Assembly: GCA_021234155.1 (NCBI GenBank)
Contig: JAJEKV010000065.1
Location: 4,932,837-4,996,836, forward strand
Source of the DNA: Isoetes taiwanensis
Taxonomy: Eukaryota > Streptophyta > Lycopodiopsida > Isoetales > Isoetaceae
Direction of reading: 5' to 3'
DNA: 64,000 bases
Shown here: piece after piece, positions 10,821 through 22,557 of the stretch
Layout: each line of letters begins with the position of its first letter
How positions within the stretch are numbered: position 1 is the stretch's first letter
The notes under the pieces: model-generated
Told to the model about the DNA's origin: nothing
What the model saw: the letters and a program-made list of their open reading frames with translations, nothing else
The model's database searches: none
Program-made: the position numbers and the translations under genes

Positions 10821-11565
10821 ATTTCACTTGCGGTGTTCACCATATGTGAGTCAATAAGATTTATAGACTCAGTAGGTTTTGTAATTTGTCGAGCTTTTTA
10901 GTCGGGTAAAACTGCCTTTTAGATTTAAATTCATATGAGTAGAATTCAAATTGAGACTTTGCTTTGTCTTAAGATTTCATAATTAAAGATCGATTCTTAA
11001 TAATATTCTTGATAGAGTAATCCATGATATTATATGAACATTGACCTCTTTCCCCGATGTCCGGCCTCCTTGATAATATTACTTAAGGTCATGCTTAATT
11101 CATCAAGAGTATGGCTTGATTTGTCTACAATAGTGCCCTTCACTAACAGCTTTAGGTTCTCCAATTACAATAGTACTATTACTTTTCATTGCATTATAAG
11201 CATCATGCTCTTTTCATCTTGCCCTTATCCTTCATTTGTTCCCTTTGCCGCTTTCTACCTCAAATTTTTTATAACCGCCATTCACTCTTGTCCATTTGAA
11301 TCATCATTTTCGCAATTTTTGAAAGAGATTTGCTTCTCTTGCATAATCATCCTCGAAAAGCATCTTTCCTTGACATACCGATCAACCGGATTTTTCCTCA
11401 ATTATGCCTCGAGAGTACCTTGTCCGAGATTTGACTTCCTTTAGAGATTTTGTCCCCTTGTTGACCCTCCGAATTTGATCTCAATCAGAGTACCGTAAAT
11501 GTCTATACATACATTTCTCTCTTAACTGACCATCTAAGAGTTAATAAAGACTCTAAACCAAAAGC
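10821..11565. other. Unassigned spacer between LINE ORF1 parts
   Basis: AT-rich sequence with no frame that I can link to a family. The plus-strand open stretch 11034-11444 looks like chance. It could be diverged ORF1 or a further inserted piece. Confidence 0.35.
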
Positions 11566-11569
11566 ATCC

Positions 11570-12363
11570 TTAGGAAGGAAGGAAGGAGGAGGGAGGGAGG
11601 GAGGGAGGGAGGGAGGGAGGGAGGGGGGGAGGGAGGACAAGTTGTACAAAAAGATCCGGGTCTTGAAGGGGTGTATTCATTGAAATGTAGGTTCCAATGG
11701 AATTGAAAAGAAGTTTAAAGCATTCTTCATCCCAGTAAATAGGATTGAGTCCAAAAAGAGAAGTTGATGCAATACGAAGATTATTCATTTGGTCATTATC
11801 AAGCTTAGGATGCCATTTGAGAAAAGTAAGTTAAGATGTCTCAAAAGTGAGGGGGCCATAATTCAAGAAGAAGTTGGCAGATCTTGAATTTCCACATTCC
11901 TGCATAATGTAGGGGAAATTAAGCCAATCGACAGCTTGAATGATGATTCCTTTATGAAGATTCAACAGAAAAGCCCATAATTTATCAAGTTTGACACCAC
12001 ATTTCTGAACTTTTATGACCACAGCATCAATTTTTGAATGAACAATAGGAAGATTCAAAGAAATACCATTGTAGATGCTCAGCTTTCGATCTTGAAGATA
12101 GAGCGGCTTAGTTCGTCTAATTCTTTCATCCAATGCAGCATCCGAACGGATCTCTGAGTGGTCCGAGCAATACCATAAGGAAATGGAGCCTGTGTAACAG
12201 GGTTTAAAGGATGAAGAATGCCCCTATGATCAGGATCAACAAAGAGATTGTCCCAAAAAGGAACTTCATGAGAAATTGGATTCATAGTTGGCTTTGGATG
12301 GAGCAGATTGTCAAAATTTCCAAACAGGATGGTGTCTTCAGGCTTTTCTTGAAAGGATTGCAA
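11570..12363 (-). pseudogene. DUF4283-like LINE ORF1 N-terminal relic
   Basis: Two minus-strand frames (12363-12079 and 12133-11570) join into a protein-like stretch. It reads LWAFLLNLHKGIIIQAVDW, then NFFLNYGPLTFETS, a stop, FLKWHPKLD, and LNPIYWDEECFKLLFNSIGT. This order matches DUF4283, where 'GP..f....l.l..W.P.fd' is followed by 'lP..yW.e..l..ig..iG'. The domain is found at the N-terminus of plant LINE ORF1 and related gag-like proteins. Its position upstream of the ORF1 parts in the same orientation suggests the same LINE, though 0.75 kb of unassigned sequence separates them. It could instead be a separate retroelement relic. Confidence 0.5.
11571..11637. repeat. (GGGA)n/(GGAA)n microsatellite
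   Basis: Runs of aagg units pass into about ten gggagggag units. It is a polypurine simple repeat at the edge of the DUF4283 relic, and the proline/serine tail of that frame is an artefact of it. Confidence 0.95.
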
Positions 12364-13135
12364 TTTCTGAAGCAGAGAAGAGCGGTCTTAGGCCAAAGAT
12401 TGACAAAAGAGTGAAGGAATGCCAAATGTTTAGGGTTTTTCGAACAATTAGAGTCCATCATAAAAAGTTTAGGGGAAAGCAACAAAAGCACATGCAAGAA
12501 TTGAACAACAAAAAGGGAAAAAATGAAAACATGAGAGAAGAAGCCTTTAATTAGAATCAAAATTAACCAACAGAGATTGGATTGCCATTCCAATTAAGCA
12601 GATCAATTCCTCAGGACTAGTAATTTCAATTCAGAGAAATTTAAGGAGAATTTCCTTCGAATTGGGACCAATCACAATGCACTCTAAAAATTCCTGCAGG
12701 AGCAATGGCACTAGACCCCACAAATTCTTCCAGCCAAGAGCTAGTAATTTCAACTTCAAATTCAACTGTGCTGGGAACAAAAGTGTATTCTGATAAGAAG
12801 AGATTATCAGGGAAGAATTGCTGAACGATCAAAGAATTCCAAAGTTCTGTAGCCGAGCCTTTTAAAAAACCACACGTAATTCTAGATTTTTCCCTGATAA
12901 TGGCAAAGACTAACGTCTCTATAAGAAAGTCGATCGTGAATAGATTTTTGCCTCATAAATATGACAATTCTGTATTCAAATTGTAGCTTCAAATGCAAAG
13001 AATCTCACAAAAGCTACCCCTCTACAAGGGCAGCAATTGATCTGCTAGAATTTTGCTTCAAATCACAGAGAAATTGCTTTCTCCAACAGAAAAAGTGGGG
13101 TAAAGACAAAAATTCCAAGAAAATAGGCGCACCTC
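12364..13135. other. No recognisable gene
   Basis: Short open stretches exist on both strands (for example 12641-12832, minus) without family features. This may be the unresolved 5' region of the LINE or the flank of the pseudogene that follows. Confidence 0.35.
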
Positions 13136-14163
13136 CATTTCATCTTCTCCACCAATGATTTTTCTGCATTTAAGTTTCATCTGAAATGGCTGAAAGAGAA
13201 TGGTGGATCTCATGTACAGTATCATATTGTGTGGTCTGATGGTTGTGCTGCACAATACAAGTCCAGAAGAAATTTATATTTCATTACCAGGTACCATGTT
13301 GAATATGGCATTGAACTACTTTGGTTCTGGGCATGGAAAAGATGAACGTGATGGAGAGTCTGCCAAGGCTAAGCAGGTACTTGCAGCCGAACAGTTACGA
13401 GAACATGGAACAGAGATTAGAGGTGCACATGATGCTTGTGTTGTCTTGAGGAGCAAGCAATCTAATGTTAACAGAGTATACTGGGAAGTGAAGGAGTCAG
13501 ATATTGATAGAACCAATGCATTGGATGTGCAACCTCTTTCTGGTATTCAAAAATTGCATGCTGTAGCTTCTATAAGTCCAACTGACCCCACCTTAGTAAT
13601 GGTGAGACCATTATCTTGCTTTTACAATGCTTGCATTAACTTTGAATGGGATGCTTGTGAGTCCATTTCATTCTATGGGAAGTGGCAATTAAGGAAGCTA
13701 GTACCCCGGGCAAGTACTCATTATGAAGTAGAGAATTGAGGAAACTGCTGCTTTTGTAAATAAAAATGAAGAGCTAGAAGATCTAGTACAGGTAGGTGAC
13801 ATGTTTGCTTCTTTTGCTGCACCAGGAAATGAAGAAAATGTGCCATACTATATCCTTCTTTGCAAGAAAGCAAAATTTGTTTTGCAAGATAATGTTATTG
13901 ACAATTACAAAAATTATCATCATACAGGTGAAACAGTCATATCAGCATATTACTATTAAAAATTGCCTGGTTGTCACCACAAGTATAAGTTATTGGATGA
14001 TAAAGAAGTTCTTGTACCTGCAGAGTCTGTTATTGGAGCAAAGTTTGCAATGCCAAAAGTAAATCATAAGGTAAAAGGTGCTTCTACAGCTTATACATTG
14101 TCTATTGATGTGCATGAGATGCTACTGGGAAGTTTGCCAGAAATGCTACATGATCTGGAATAG
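13136..14163 (+). pseudogene. Transposase-like pseudogene (DGCAAQYKS / HGK family)
   Basis: Three plus-strand frames read as one decayed protein. Frame A (13136-13320) gives FKFHLKWLKENGGSHVQ and HIVWSDGCAAQYKSRRNLYF. After a one-base slip, the frame open to 13737 gives LNYFGSGHGKDERDGESAKA, a long middle part and FEWDACESISFYGKWQLRKL. After another slip it continues (ELEDLVQVGDMFASFAAP, NVPYYILLCKKAKFVLQDN), passes a stop at about 13958, and ends with KLLDDKEVLVPAESVIGAKF at 14163. Paired 'W.DGCA.QYK' and 'HGK...D' motifs, about 40 residues apart, are familiar to me from uncharacterised transposon-like proteins of seedless plants and invertebrates. The family name and catalytic role are inference. 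It faces the RING/Ulp1 pseudogene 1.5 kb away. Confidence 0.55.
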
Positions 14164-15690
14164 CTCCTATGAAACATATTATTGTTATCACTGAAACAGA
14201 TTATATGTTGGAGAGAAGTAATTTGAAAGAGAAAAATGCTGGTGAAACATGATATATTACATTGTGGTAGAGTACATCAACTTATTTCAAAACATGTTTC
14301 TTGTTATTGAAAACTTTACAGAATAGATCAACTTCTTTCATGTCTAACTATTATATCCTGTGGTGGTTGAAATCTCATAGGTATTGCATCCATTCTTGTA
14401 AGATTTTCGAGCGCCATATAATGTTAGCACTAGCTGTGGCAGAGGCCACTGCTGCTTCTCTTGCAATTGAAAACCTACTCCAGCCCTCATGCAGCACAGC
14501 ACATTTGACTCATGTGCACTTGGCAACTGCTTCCTTCCCCAAGGATCAGGATCATGGACTTTGTGAATTGCCCAAAGTATTTTTAGCATTTCATCCCCGA
14601 TGCTTATGCTTTCAACTGCTCGACTGTTTCCCATAATCCGTGCAAGCCGGTAAGGAATCTTGCTTCATACCCTAAGCCACAAGAGAATGGTACATCCGTT
14701 CATATTATGCTTCAGTCCCTAAAGTAGATGGTGGTTCATCAGTTCAACCTCTCGCCCCATGTACATCTACAGGTTCCTTTTCATCTGGTTCAACCTTTGC
14801 TCCATGTATAAATTCCTCTTCAATTTCAAATTCCTCAACTTCTAATTCAATAACAAAAGTTAAAAATTATTAGTATTTATAAAGTATTAAATCTAAAACT
14901 TGCTCAACCTTAAATATTAATAATAAATATAATTTAACAAGTACTCAAAAGAGTTATGAAAGCAAATCCATATCTAGAAAAATTACAGTAGAGCAGATTT
15001 AGTCTATGAAAGGCATTCTACATAAGGCCTTTATTCTGTTCATATCTTCGCCGTATTCATCCACTATAGTCTTGATGATAATGTCACCATATATGTCCCA
15101 AGAGTCATCCAACTTATGCTCCCTTTGTGTAAGTGGTAAAATTTGGTGCATATTTCAACCCTACCAACCAATCAAATAAGAAGGACAGATGGTTGTCGTG
15201 TTCTATCAAAGGTGTCCATAGTGGCACACAAACATAACTTTCCTTGTTGAAGAGAGCTTTGTGCTTAGACTCAAACACACCACGTAGAAGTCGACATTAT
15301 TGTATTTAGGATATTCAATGAGAAGACTATCCATAGGTACTACTTGAGAGTTTACACCAACCTAATTTGTGTAAGGAAGTCCCCAACATCTCTCTTTTCC
15401 ATAAATATGTTTAAATTTTGGGATGCCATCTTCATAGAGCTTGTCCAAAATTGGTATTATGATATCTAAGGGGAATAGTTGACCATATGGCCAAATCCCA
15501 ATGAAAGGAGGCATATTGAAGCATTGCTTTAATTGTTGGTCCAGAGAAAAACTCTATGTTCTCTCAGAATTATGGGCTTGTAAGAGGAAATATTGATTCT
15601 TGGAGTTCTATAAAAGTAACCTAGAACACCTTGGATCTCAAATATTAGGAGTCCTGTAAGGAAGCAAAATATAATTAACATACAATTGCA
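14164..15690. other. Spacer between convergent pseudogenes
   Basis: Overlapping open stretches at 14301-14636 (+) and 14344-14634 (-) are mutual shadows without recognised motifs. The remainder is AT-rich. It may hold the 3' parts of both neighbouring pseudogenes. Confidence 0.35.
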
Positions 15691-17978
15691 CTAGGATTGC
15701 AAACTTTCATTGATTACATTATCAAGATTACATAAAAAGCCAAATGGCTTAGTTTTGTTTCCAATAAGAAAAAGCCAATTGGCCTCATTTGATATCATTA
15801 AATAAAAGAAGTTAAGCACTACCATATTCTCTTGCGAGGTGCTAGTAGTGCCTGTTTCGATGAGATGGTTCTTATAATTAATCATGGCCTTAATGAGCAC
15901 ATGTCTCCTAGACTGTGCATGCTCCGCATCAAACCAATCTGAAGAGAACTGTTCAAAGAATGGAAAAAAACAGTTTGCAGAATTGAATATTATAAAAAAA
16001 CCAATTGTTAATATGTAATTCTCACCATGCTCTTAGCCTGCACATGGGCATCCACAAAGGCTTGCATATAAGCCATAACATAAAGACCACAAGAGGTCAG
16101 GTCACCTTGTGGAACCTTAGGTCTAATTTCTTTTTGCACTGAATTCTTCACATAAATATCAATCTTACGAGAACTAGGATTAGTCAATACTGTAATGATA
16201 TCTTTATGAAGCTCGTAATAGAAAATAACATCAGAATTATGCAACATTAAACTCAATTAATAGTGAATGCACTTACATCATGACCATCCTCGTGTCAGCC
16301 TGCACATTCTTTAGGGAGTTCAGAATAAGGATAGCTGGAGAAGACAAGGGGGTGCTGCTACAGTTCTTGGCCTTATCTAAAACAATGATGACCAGTGCAT
16401 GGTGCATAGGATCCTCAATCTAGATTGGAATCATAATGTACTGGCATTTGCTTAATATCATTCCCTGAAGCCCTTTTTGAACTACAACCAATCCAGACTG
16501 CACCATTGAAGTTGCATCAGATGACAGTTTGTTATAAGCTATTCTGTAGGCTAAAAAATTATCCAGGGGGGAAGAAATAAAATGCGCCATTTATTAGGCA
16601 TAATGCTAATCAGATACCTATTCACAAAGCAAGTGAGGTTAGATATTCAATTATAACCATAATGCAAAAAAGAAGCTGATCAAGTTACCTTCCAAATATA
16701 TCTATATGCCTATTGGACATGTGCCTGTCTCTGCAAAGACCTTCCACACAATATTTAGTCACCTTGATTAGAGGCTTTTGCTGGAAAGGGTAGCATGGAA
16801 CTATTTTCAACAAGCTCTCCAGGTTTCTGTAAACCAAACTTGCATTAGTGAGGAACAAATGAATTGCAACTACAACAGAATCTTACTTACTCTCCTGTGG
16901 TGTCATCTCCAGATGCATATGATCGAGCACTCTTAGATGATGTTTGGCTTCTAGTCCTGCTGAAGTTATCATAAGATTGTTCATATATTACACTTTAACA
17001 GGTTCAAGTAAAATAATAAATATTCACCTTTTGGTTGAAGTTCTATTTTGCATAGACTCCTTCCTTTTTCTTATCTGCTTCTCTAGTTTAACAATCTTGT
17101 TTCCTCAACCTTGGTTTCCTCTATGTCATCAAACTTAGTTGTCTCAACCTTTGTTTTCTCAACCTTTGTTTCCTCAACCCTGGTTTCCTCCACCACCACA
17201 TCATCCTTTTGGATCTCTTGTACCTCCACCACCTCTTCCTCTCCATCAATATGGCTACTATCCTCTATCTTTTCAATGGTTGCCTGAACAAAGGCTGCAG
17301 AAGAATCACCAAGCTCCAACACTTCTTCATAAATTAGTCACCAAAGTTAATCAATGTATTGTCATTCCTAATTTTGAGTTAATGCTATACCTGTTGAATC
17401 ATCACTCAATAGCATTTGAATTTCCTGCTGAAATGATGGCATTGGCATAACAGGTTCCCAAATTGGTTCTTTGGAAATTTATATTGTGAAGAAAGACCTG
17501 AGGAATCTGGAACTTTATACTGTGAAGAAAAACTTGAAGAACCTAGAAAAAATGGTGTTTAATAATTGCAGTACACACATGCAAATAGAAGATGCAATAT
17601 ACCTGCAGTATTAACTACTGCCTTCTGCTTTAACTTTTCAGCCTCGGCTGCATAATCCACAAATGTTCGAATCGGTTTGCTTGTGGCTATATGGAATTCC
17701 AAGTGACATGTCAAGCTCATATGACATGAAAATTAAACTCCAGGGATTGTAAATCAACCAAATGTGATAGTTACTTACATGTATCCAAGGACTTTACTGG
17801 TTCCTCGAGCTCTTTCTCAAAAGACTTTACAAGGTTTACAGGTGATGCCCATGTAGAAGTATTTCCCAAATCTTCCTGACCATTTGTCAAATCCAATACC
17901 GTGGAAGAAAGTTCTGTTAGCTTTTTGCTATCATCTACAGTACAGAGTAGAATATGTAGCACAATAACAGGGGGTTAA

Positions 17979-20689
17979 TTTTGTATTTTTGTACGTTTTT
18001 CACTAAGGTTTTACTATGATTTTGTGGTATATTTCAATTGATGTACTAATGCGTACATCTAGAGTGCGCATACGCTTTCATTATTTTTTATGGCACTTAG
18101 ACAATGGTTTAACCCCTTGAAAAAAAAAATTGTAATATAACATGCAAGGCTCAAGAGTTATTATTTAGGGTTCTCCAAGAATGATTAGGGTAAATCGTGC
18201 CCTCCAGACCCAATGATTCGAAGCAGTGCCCTCCCAAATCGTCTGTTGTTCTTCGATCTACACTAGAACTTCTTCGATTTGGGTATGAGGCATAGCTGGG
18301 CAATCCTTCTCTGGCAAGCCCGCCTTTTGCCCCAAAAAATTTGCCCACGTTATGCCGACCTTTACCCAATTCGTCAAGTAGAATTTTTCAATTAAACCCT
18401 ATCAAGAAACCCGCAGCTTCCTTCAGAGGTCTATCATGTTGATCCTAGCTTTGAGAAAGCAGATCTCAAAGAGACTTCCCGGAGATAAAACCTAATGAAA
18501 AGCCTGTAGTTGTTGTGTCGATCCGGTTGGGTCGCTATGTGCTCATGAAGGATTTGGATACTAGATTGTATGATATTATTTGCATTTCTCCAAGGAATCA
18601 TATGGTCTTCACACCCCTTTTTGGCTTCTACTTTATGTGGGCACTTTGGAATTCAGACGGTTGTCGAAGCCTCGTTGAGGTGATCCACCCAGCCTTTGTC
18701 TAAATCAATAGGTTCACGTTATTTTCTAGGAAGATGTATCCGCATAAACCCACATCATCTACAAGTGCTTTATTCATTGCTTCCACAAAGCATTTCCATA
18801 CCCTAGGGTGCTTCGGATTCCATCCTATATTGATGGGCGATCAAGCAAACAGAAGCTCCTTTGGGAGTTCAAGAATGTGAAAACGGTTGGAATCGACTTC
18901 GATATTCAGTTTTTCAAAGTTAGCGCCTTGAACTCATAAATTATTTTATCCTTCTCGCTTAATCCGATGATCCAATTTCTTCTCCTGCCCAACTTGGAAA
19001 TCCTTCCATGTGCTTAACTGCCTAGCATCTAACCGCTCGACAAAGACCGCTTTTCCATAATATGTTCATGGGCTCATCTCTTTGCCCTATTCAACCCGAT
19101 TCCTCATTCTATTCAGGGGATTTCTAAGTTCAAGCACAAAATGAAGCAGTAAAAGACAAAGTTGATGTCTTGATTGCATGAGAATATGTGTTTTGACAAG
19201 GGAGCTAAATTTTGTGTTGGATGATATCTCTCAGAATAATATTTGAAAGGCTCACATGTTTTTTTGTAAACAAAGAAATGCAAGGCACTTTGAAATATGC
19301 CTCGCTTATGTTTTGGTCGCAGATTATACTCGCAAGTTTAATTGCAAGTCCTCCTAAAGCTTAGCTTTTGAAATTTACCTCTTAAGAAGCAAAGATGTGG
19401 TGTTCAAACAAATGTTTATTCGCTTGATGTGTTTTTTTACTAGAAAGAAGCCTTTACATTCAAAGATACGATTGTTGCGTAATCTAATTTTTAACCGGAT
19501 CGACTCCATCATATTGGAAGGCCGTAATCTAATATCTTAACCGAGGACTCGGATATTGGAAGGCTACCTCATTACTCTCTGCTTAATGTATATGCCATTA
19601 TTCACAGCATCCTATCCCATCACATCTGCTAGGTATGATTGTAATATGCATTCTCATAGTTTGTACTTTGAAATTAAAGTTCACATTTTAAATTCTGTTT
19701 GTACCGATACTGCAGAGACTGCAAGGTAGCAGAACAACGGATTTTCCACTTGCTTTCTTTTATTACTAGTTATGTAAACGGGATTTGCATCCATTTACAA
19801 CTTCTTTTGTTGTACTCGTCATCTCATTTTATTCAATGTGAGGATTGTGTTGAAGGTGAGAAGTCATCAGGAACGGTAGCCTTTGGATGTCCTGAATTGC
19901 CTGCTTTTTTGTAATATATGGTAATGCAAAATGGTAGAAGATGCTTTTAAAGAAAATAAAGTTGTTTCAGGCGCAGAGATTTCATAGGGTAATGCATTTG
20001 AGATAAATGCTTCACAAGCCCAAAGCATTATAGCCTCTCTAATGCCCTAGATGAAAGGTGAATCTATTTAACTATTTATGTAATGACTAACCTTCACATG
20101 CTGAATACATGATACTTGTCATGTTGAAATAGGATATTTGATGAAATAGGATATTTGAAATTCATTGGGCAGTTGCCGCCAAGTTCAATATTTTTATGTA
20201 TCATATACATTTGCTACATGTTCTTTGTTCTCAATATTTGATGGTGCAAATGCCTCTATGAGATCGTGGTGCTGAAATAAGATATTTATGTCCATGCATT
20301 TTCTATATATCCTTTGTTCTTTGTTCTTACTATTTGATGGTGAGATTCTGCATAGTAAATGTCAGCATCGCCACTCCATTTTCAGGGACCAAAGACGTAA
20401 GATACAAAGATGGTCCTATTTGCTGATCTTTGTAAAACGCATGTCCATATGGAATTAAAACTCCTATTTGTATATTTCTTGGCACTTACATACTTACATA
20501 AACAGGCTAACTGGCCCATAAAGTTTACCTATGTTTGCTTTAGTTAGGGCCCGAAGAGCCCAAAATTTTTTTTAATATAACAATCAACACACAACTACCA
20601 TTAACATTATTAACACAAACCATTGCATTTAACACATTTAAATTAAAATCCCCCTTAAACCCCCTTTGGTTTGGGTGCATATTCACACG
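17979..20689. mobile_element. Possible 2.7-kb insertion in an intron, 9-bp direct repeat
   Basis: The 9-mer gggggttaa occurs at 17970-17978 and again at 20690-20698. Both lie within one intron of the RING/Ulp1 pseudogene. A 9-bp target duplication is typical of Mutator-like elements, and the segment contains a pseudogene, as a gene-capturing element would. I find no inverted repeats at its ends, so this may be a chance repeat in a long intron. Confidence 0.3.
18446..18910 (+). pseudogene. Alternative NAD(P)H dehydrogenase (NDA-type) pseudogene fragment
   Basis: Plus-strand frames give KPNEKPVVVVSIRLGRYVLM and then KDLDTRLYDIICISPRNHMV followed by FTPL. Another frame then gives SRYFLGRCIRINPHH, and later DGRSSKQKLLWEF. 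The series follows the N-terminal FAD-binding half of plant type II (rotenone-insensitive) NAD(P)H dehydrogenases of the inner mitochondrial membrane. There 'VVVLGTGWAGCR...YDVVCVSPRNHMVFTPLL' is followed by 'YFLA.C..ID'. The GxGxxG dinucleotide motif is destroyed, frames shift repeatedly, and the C-terminal half is missing. No introns are seen in the stretch, so it may be a retrocopy or a captured fragment. Confidence 0.65.
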
Positions 20690-20739
20690 GGGGGTTAAGA
20701 AAAGGAATATGCCTGATTAACAAGACTACAATATCATAC
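18911..20739. other. Intronic or inserted sequence, no gene recognised
   Basis: AT-rich sequence downstream of the NAD(P)H dehydrogenase pseudogene. An open stretch at 19699-19914 (+) has no family features. Confidence 0.4.
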
Positions 20740-22557
20740 CCTTTTCTGGTTTCCTTATGCTACCAAAGTCACCTGCATCAGACATTAAGTATATCAGATC
20801 ATCAACTAAGAAATGTATTCTTAATGTACTTTACAAGGTACAGTCAATGAAATAAAATTAACTAACTATGTATTGCAATGTATCAATTTGGTAATGTACT
20901 CTGATTTAAAATTTAAATGTACTCAATGTACTCTTGAAATGTACTGAATGTACTTTGAAATTCATTGTTCTAAAGTACAATCAATGTAAACAAAGCTAGC
21001 TGATATTGTACTCTGCCCACTGATGAGTCATGAAGTATTCAACATAAATCAGAATGTAATTTTGACAGCAACAATAGCAATGTATCTGTCAATTGCTACA
21101 TTATATAGTTCTCAATAACAAGTAATCAGCTATCTATATTACTGCTATCTGATGTGCACATGAAATTAAAAACTCTCATCTTTAAAAATAAGTAGTCTAT
21201 TTGGCAGATTATACATGAGTGAACCCACATTATCCAACTACAAAAACTATGTATCTAAATGCTCAATGTAAATGCAAGCCTAAAACCTTCATGTAAAAAA
21301 GAATCTAACTATTAAAAAAAGAAAAGAAATTGTAATTCAACTGTACATGTACTAACCTTTTGTTGCAAGCAGTCCAAGTGCTACAGGGAAATTGCTATTC
21401 CATGAGCAATCAGGATCAACACATGAAATCTTTGTGCTAGCAAGATAGGATATACACGGAGACAATAAGGATGTCTGCATAGTGCCAGAACCATCGGATT
21501 CATACCAAAAGATTGCTCACAATATGTACATGAAGAAAAAGGTTGAACAATAATTTGATATGCAAGAATTGTAGGTCAAGAGTCAGAAAGTAAGGATCGA
21601 GGAATGTTCTAAAAATTCCCTCAGTTCCATTATTTTTTGGTCTCCTGCCTCAGCTGAGCTCATATCAACAGATATAGCTTGAATCTTTGCATCTACATGT
21701 TTCAATTCGGTGAGATTCATGTCAATATATTTCTAGAGCTATTCTTGATTCCTTTTGCTCGATAGCATCCTCAACTTTCCATTTTAAGTGCTGAAATCTT
21801 ATGGCACTTTCAGATGTTTGGTCCAGCTTTGATTGTTGATCCTCCAATGCTGCCATTTTTGCTTCAACATTCCTCTCTGCTTCCTGGACCAACCTAATAT
21901 AAAGTGCTCTCTTCCCTTCCTTGTGCTTCAATGTATCAAGGATCTCTTGCCTTTTTTCCTTTAACTCAGTTAATTTCTTGCATAAAGATGTCTTTACGTT
22001 AGATCTGCTGTCTAAGAAGTTACTGATAACTTCTAATTGCTCCTTTGTGTAACTCTTAGCTGAAGTTCTTGGGCCTTTTGCATTTGCATTGCTAGATTTC
22101 ACTGTCACCACCTCATTAGATAGATCAGAATCCTTTTGCTTCGACCTGACCCATGTTTTAACATCTTCCCACTCCACTTCCGCACCTTTCAGATGTAACG
22201 CAAATGCCCTTGCGAAGTACAGAGGGACATAGTGATTCATAACATCTTATCTTCCAAAAGCAAATTCATACCATTTGCAGAATTCTTCTGTTCACTTTAT
22301 ATCAATTCTGTCATCCTTATAGCCATACCTGCTTGGTGCTTCATCACCCCATATCTCTCTTACCATAGCATCATACTTCTCGTAAACATCACAAAAATTC
22401 AGTTGTCTGAGTTGTCTTACAGAAAACCTGGTGTCATCAGGAGGTAAAAATTCTCTTTTGGCATGTGAACTTGAAGCTTTCTTATTTGCTAGAGGCTTTC
22501 CGATCCTTGGAGTTTCTTGAACCCTTGGTTGGTGTCTTCTTTGGGGTATTTGCCATG

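Larger units (their letters stand above)
1402..12363 (-). mobile_element. L1-type LINE, decayed, 3'-truncated, split by two insertions
   Basis: Plant L1-like non-LTR retrotransposon read on the minus strand: ORF1 pieces (12363 to 8907), endonuclease (8872 to about 8054), linker (8006 to 7862) and reverse transcriptase (2537 to 1402). Removing the Copia element (2538-7861) and the TIR element (9331-10471) leaves about 4.5 kb, short of the usual 6-7 kb. Across both insertions the reading frame resumes exactly, so the parts belong to one element. Many stops and frameshifts show it is dead. The 3' end stops just before the YADD catalytic box of the reverse transcriptase, with no 3' UTR or poly(A). 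That is unusual, since LINEs normally lose their 5' end. The stretch 10820-11565 between ORF1 parts is unexplained, so the 5' limit is uncertain. Confidence 0.8.
15691..22557 (-). pseudogene. Multi-exon RING / coiled-coil / Ulp1 (C48) protease-like gene, decayed
   Basis: At least 11 exons with GT-AG borders are traceable: about 22557-21355, 20740-20772, 17779-17934, 17603-17686, 17391-17542, 17028-about 17325, 16891-16959, 16689-16826, 16277-16617, 16026-16189 and 15691-15948. The first exon starts MANTPKKTPTKGSRNS. It has a lysine/glutamate coiled coil (frame 22240-21722) and a RING-like cluster near 21370-21530 (CTYCEQSFGMNP, LCRHPYC, then after a slip CISYL and CVDPDC). A middle exon is acidic with VEETK repeats. 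Exons 16277-16617 and 16026-16189 form a Ulp1-type fold: IPI, PMHHALVII (catalytic His region), LNSLKN (Asp replaced by Asn) and QGDLTSCGLYVMAYM (Gln and catalytic Cys). Frameshifts in exon 1, stops at about 22296 and 22257, and a TAG after IPI show decay. Ulp1-like proteases are often captured by plant DNA transposons. Confidence 0.7.

Noticed and set aside
11034-11444. 136-codon plus frame (MNIDLFPRCPASLI...)
   Set aside because: No family likeness, opposite strand to the surrounding LINE, no introns or regulatory context.
14301-14636. 111-codon plus frame and 96-codon minus frame
   Set aside because: The two overlap as shadows, with no domain, start context or splice partner.
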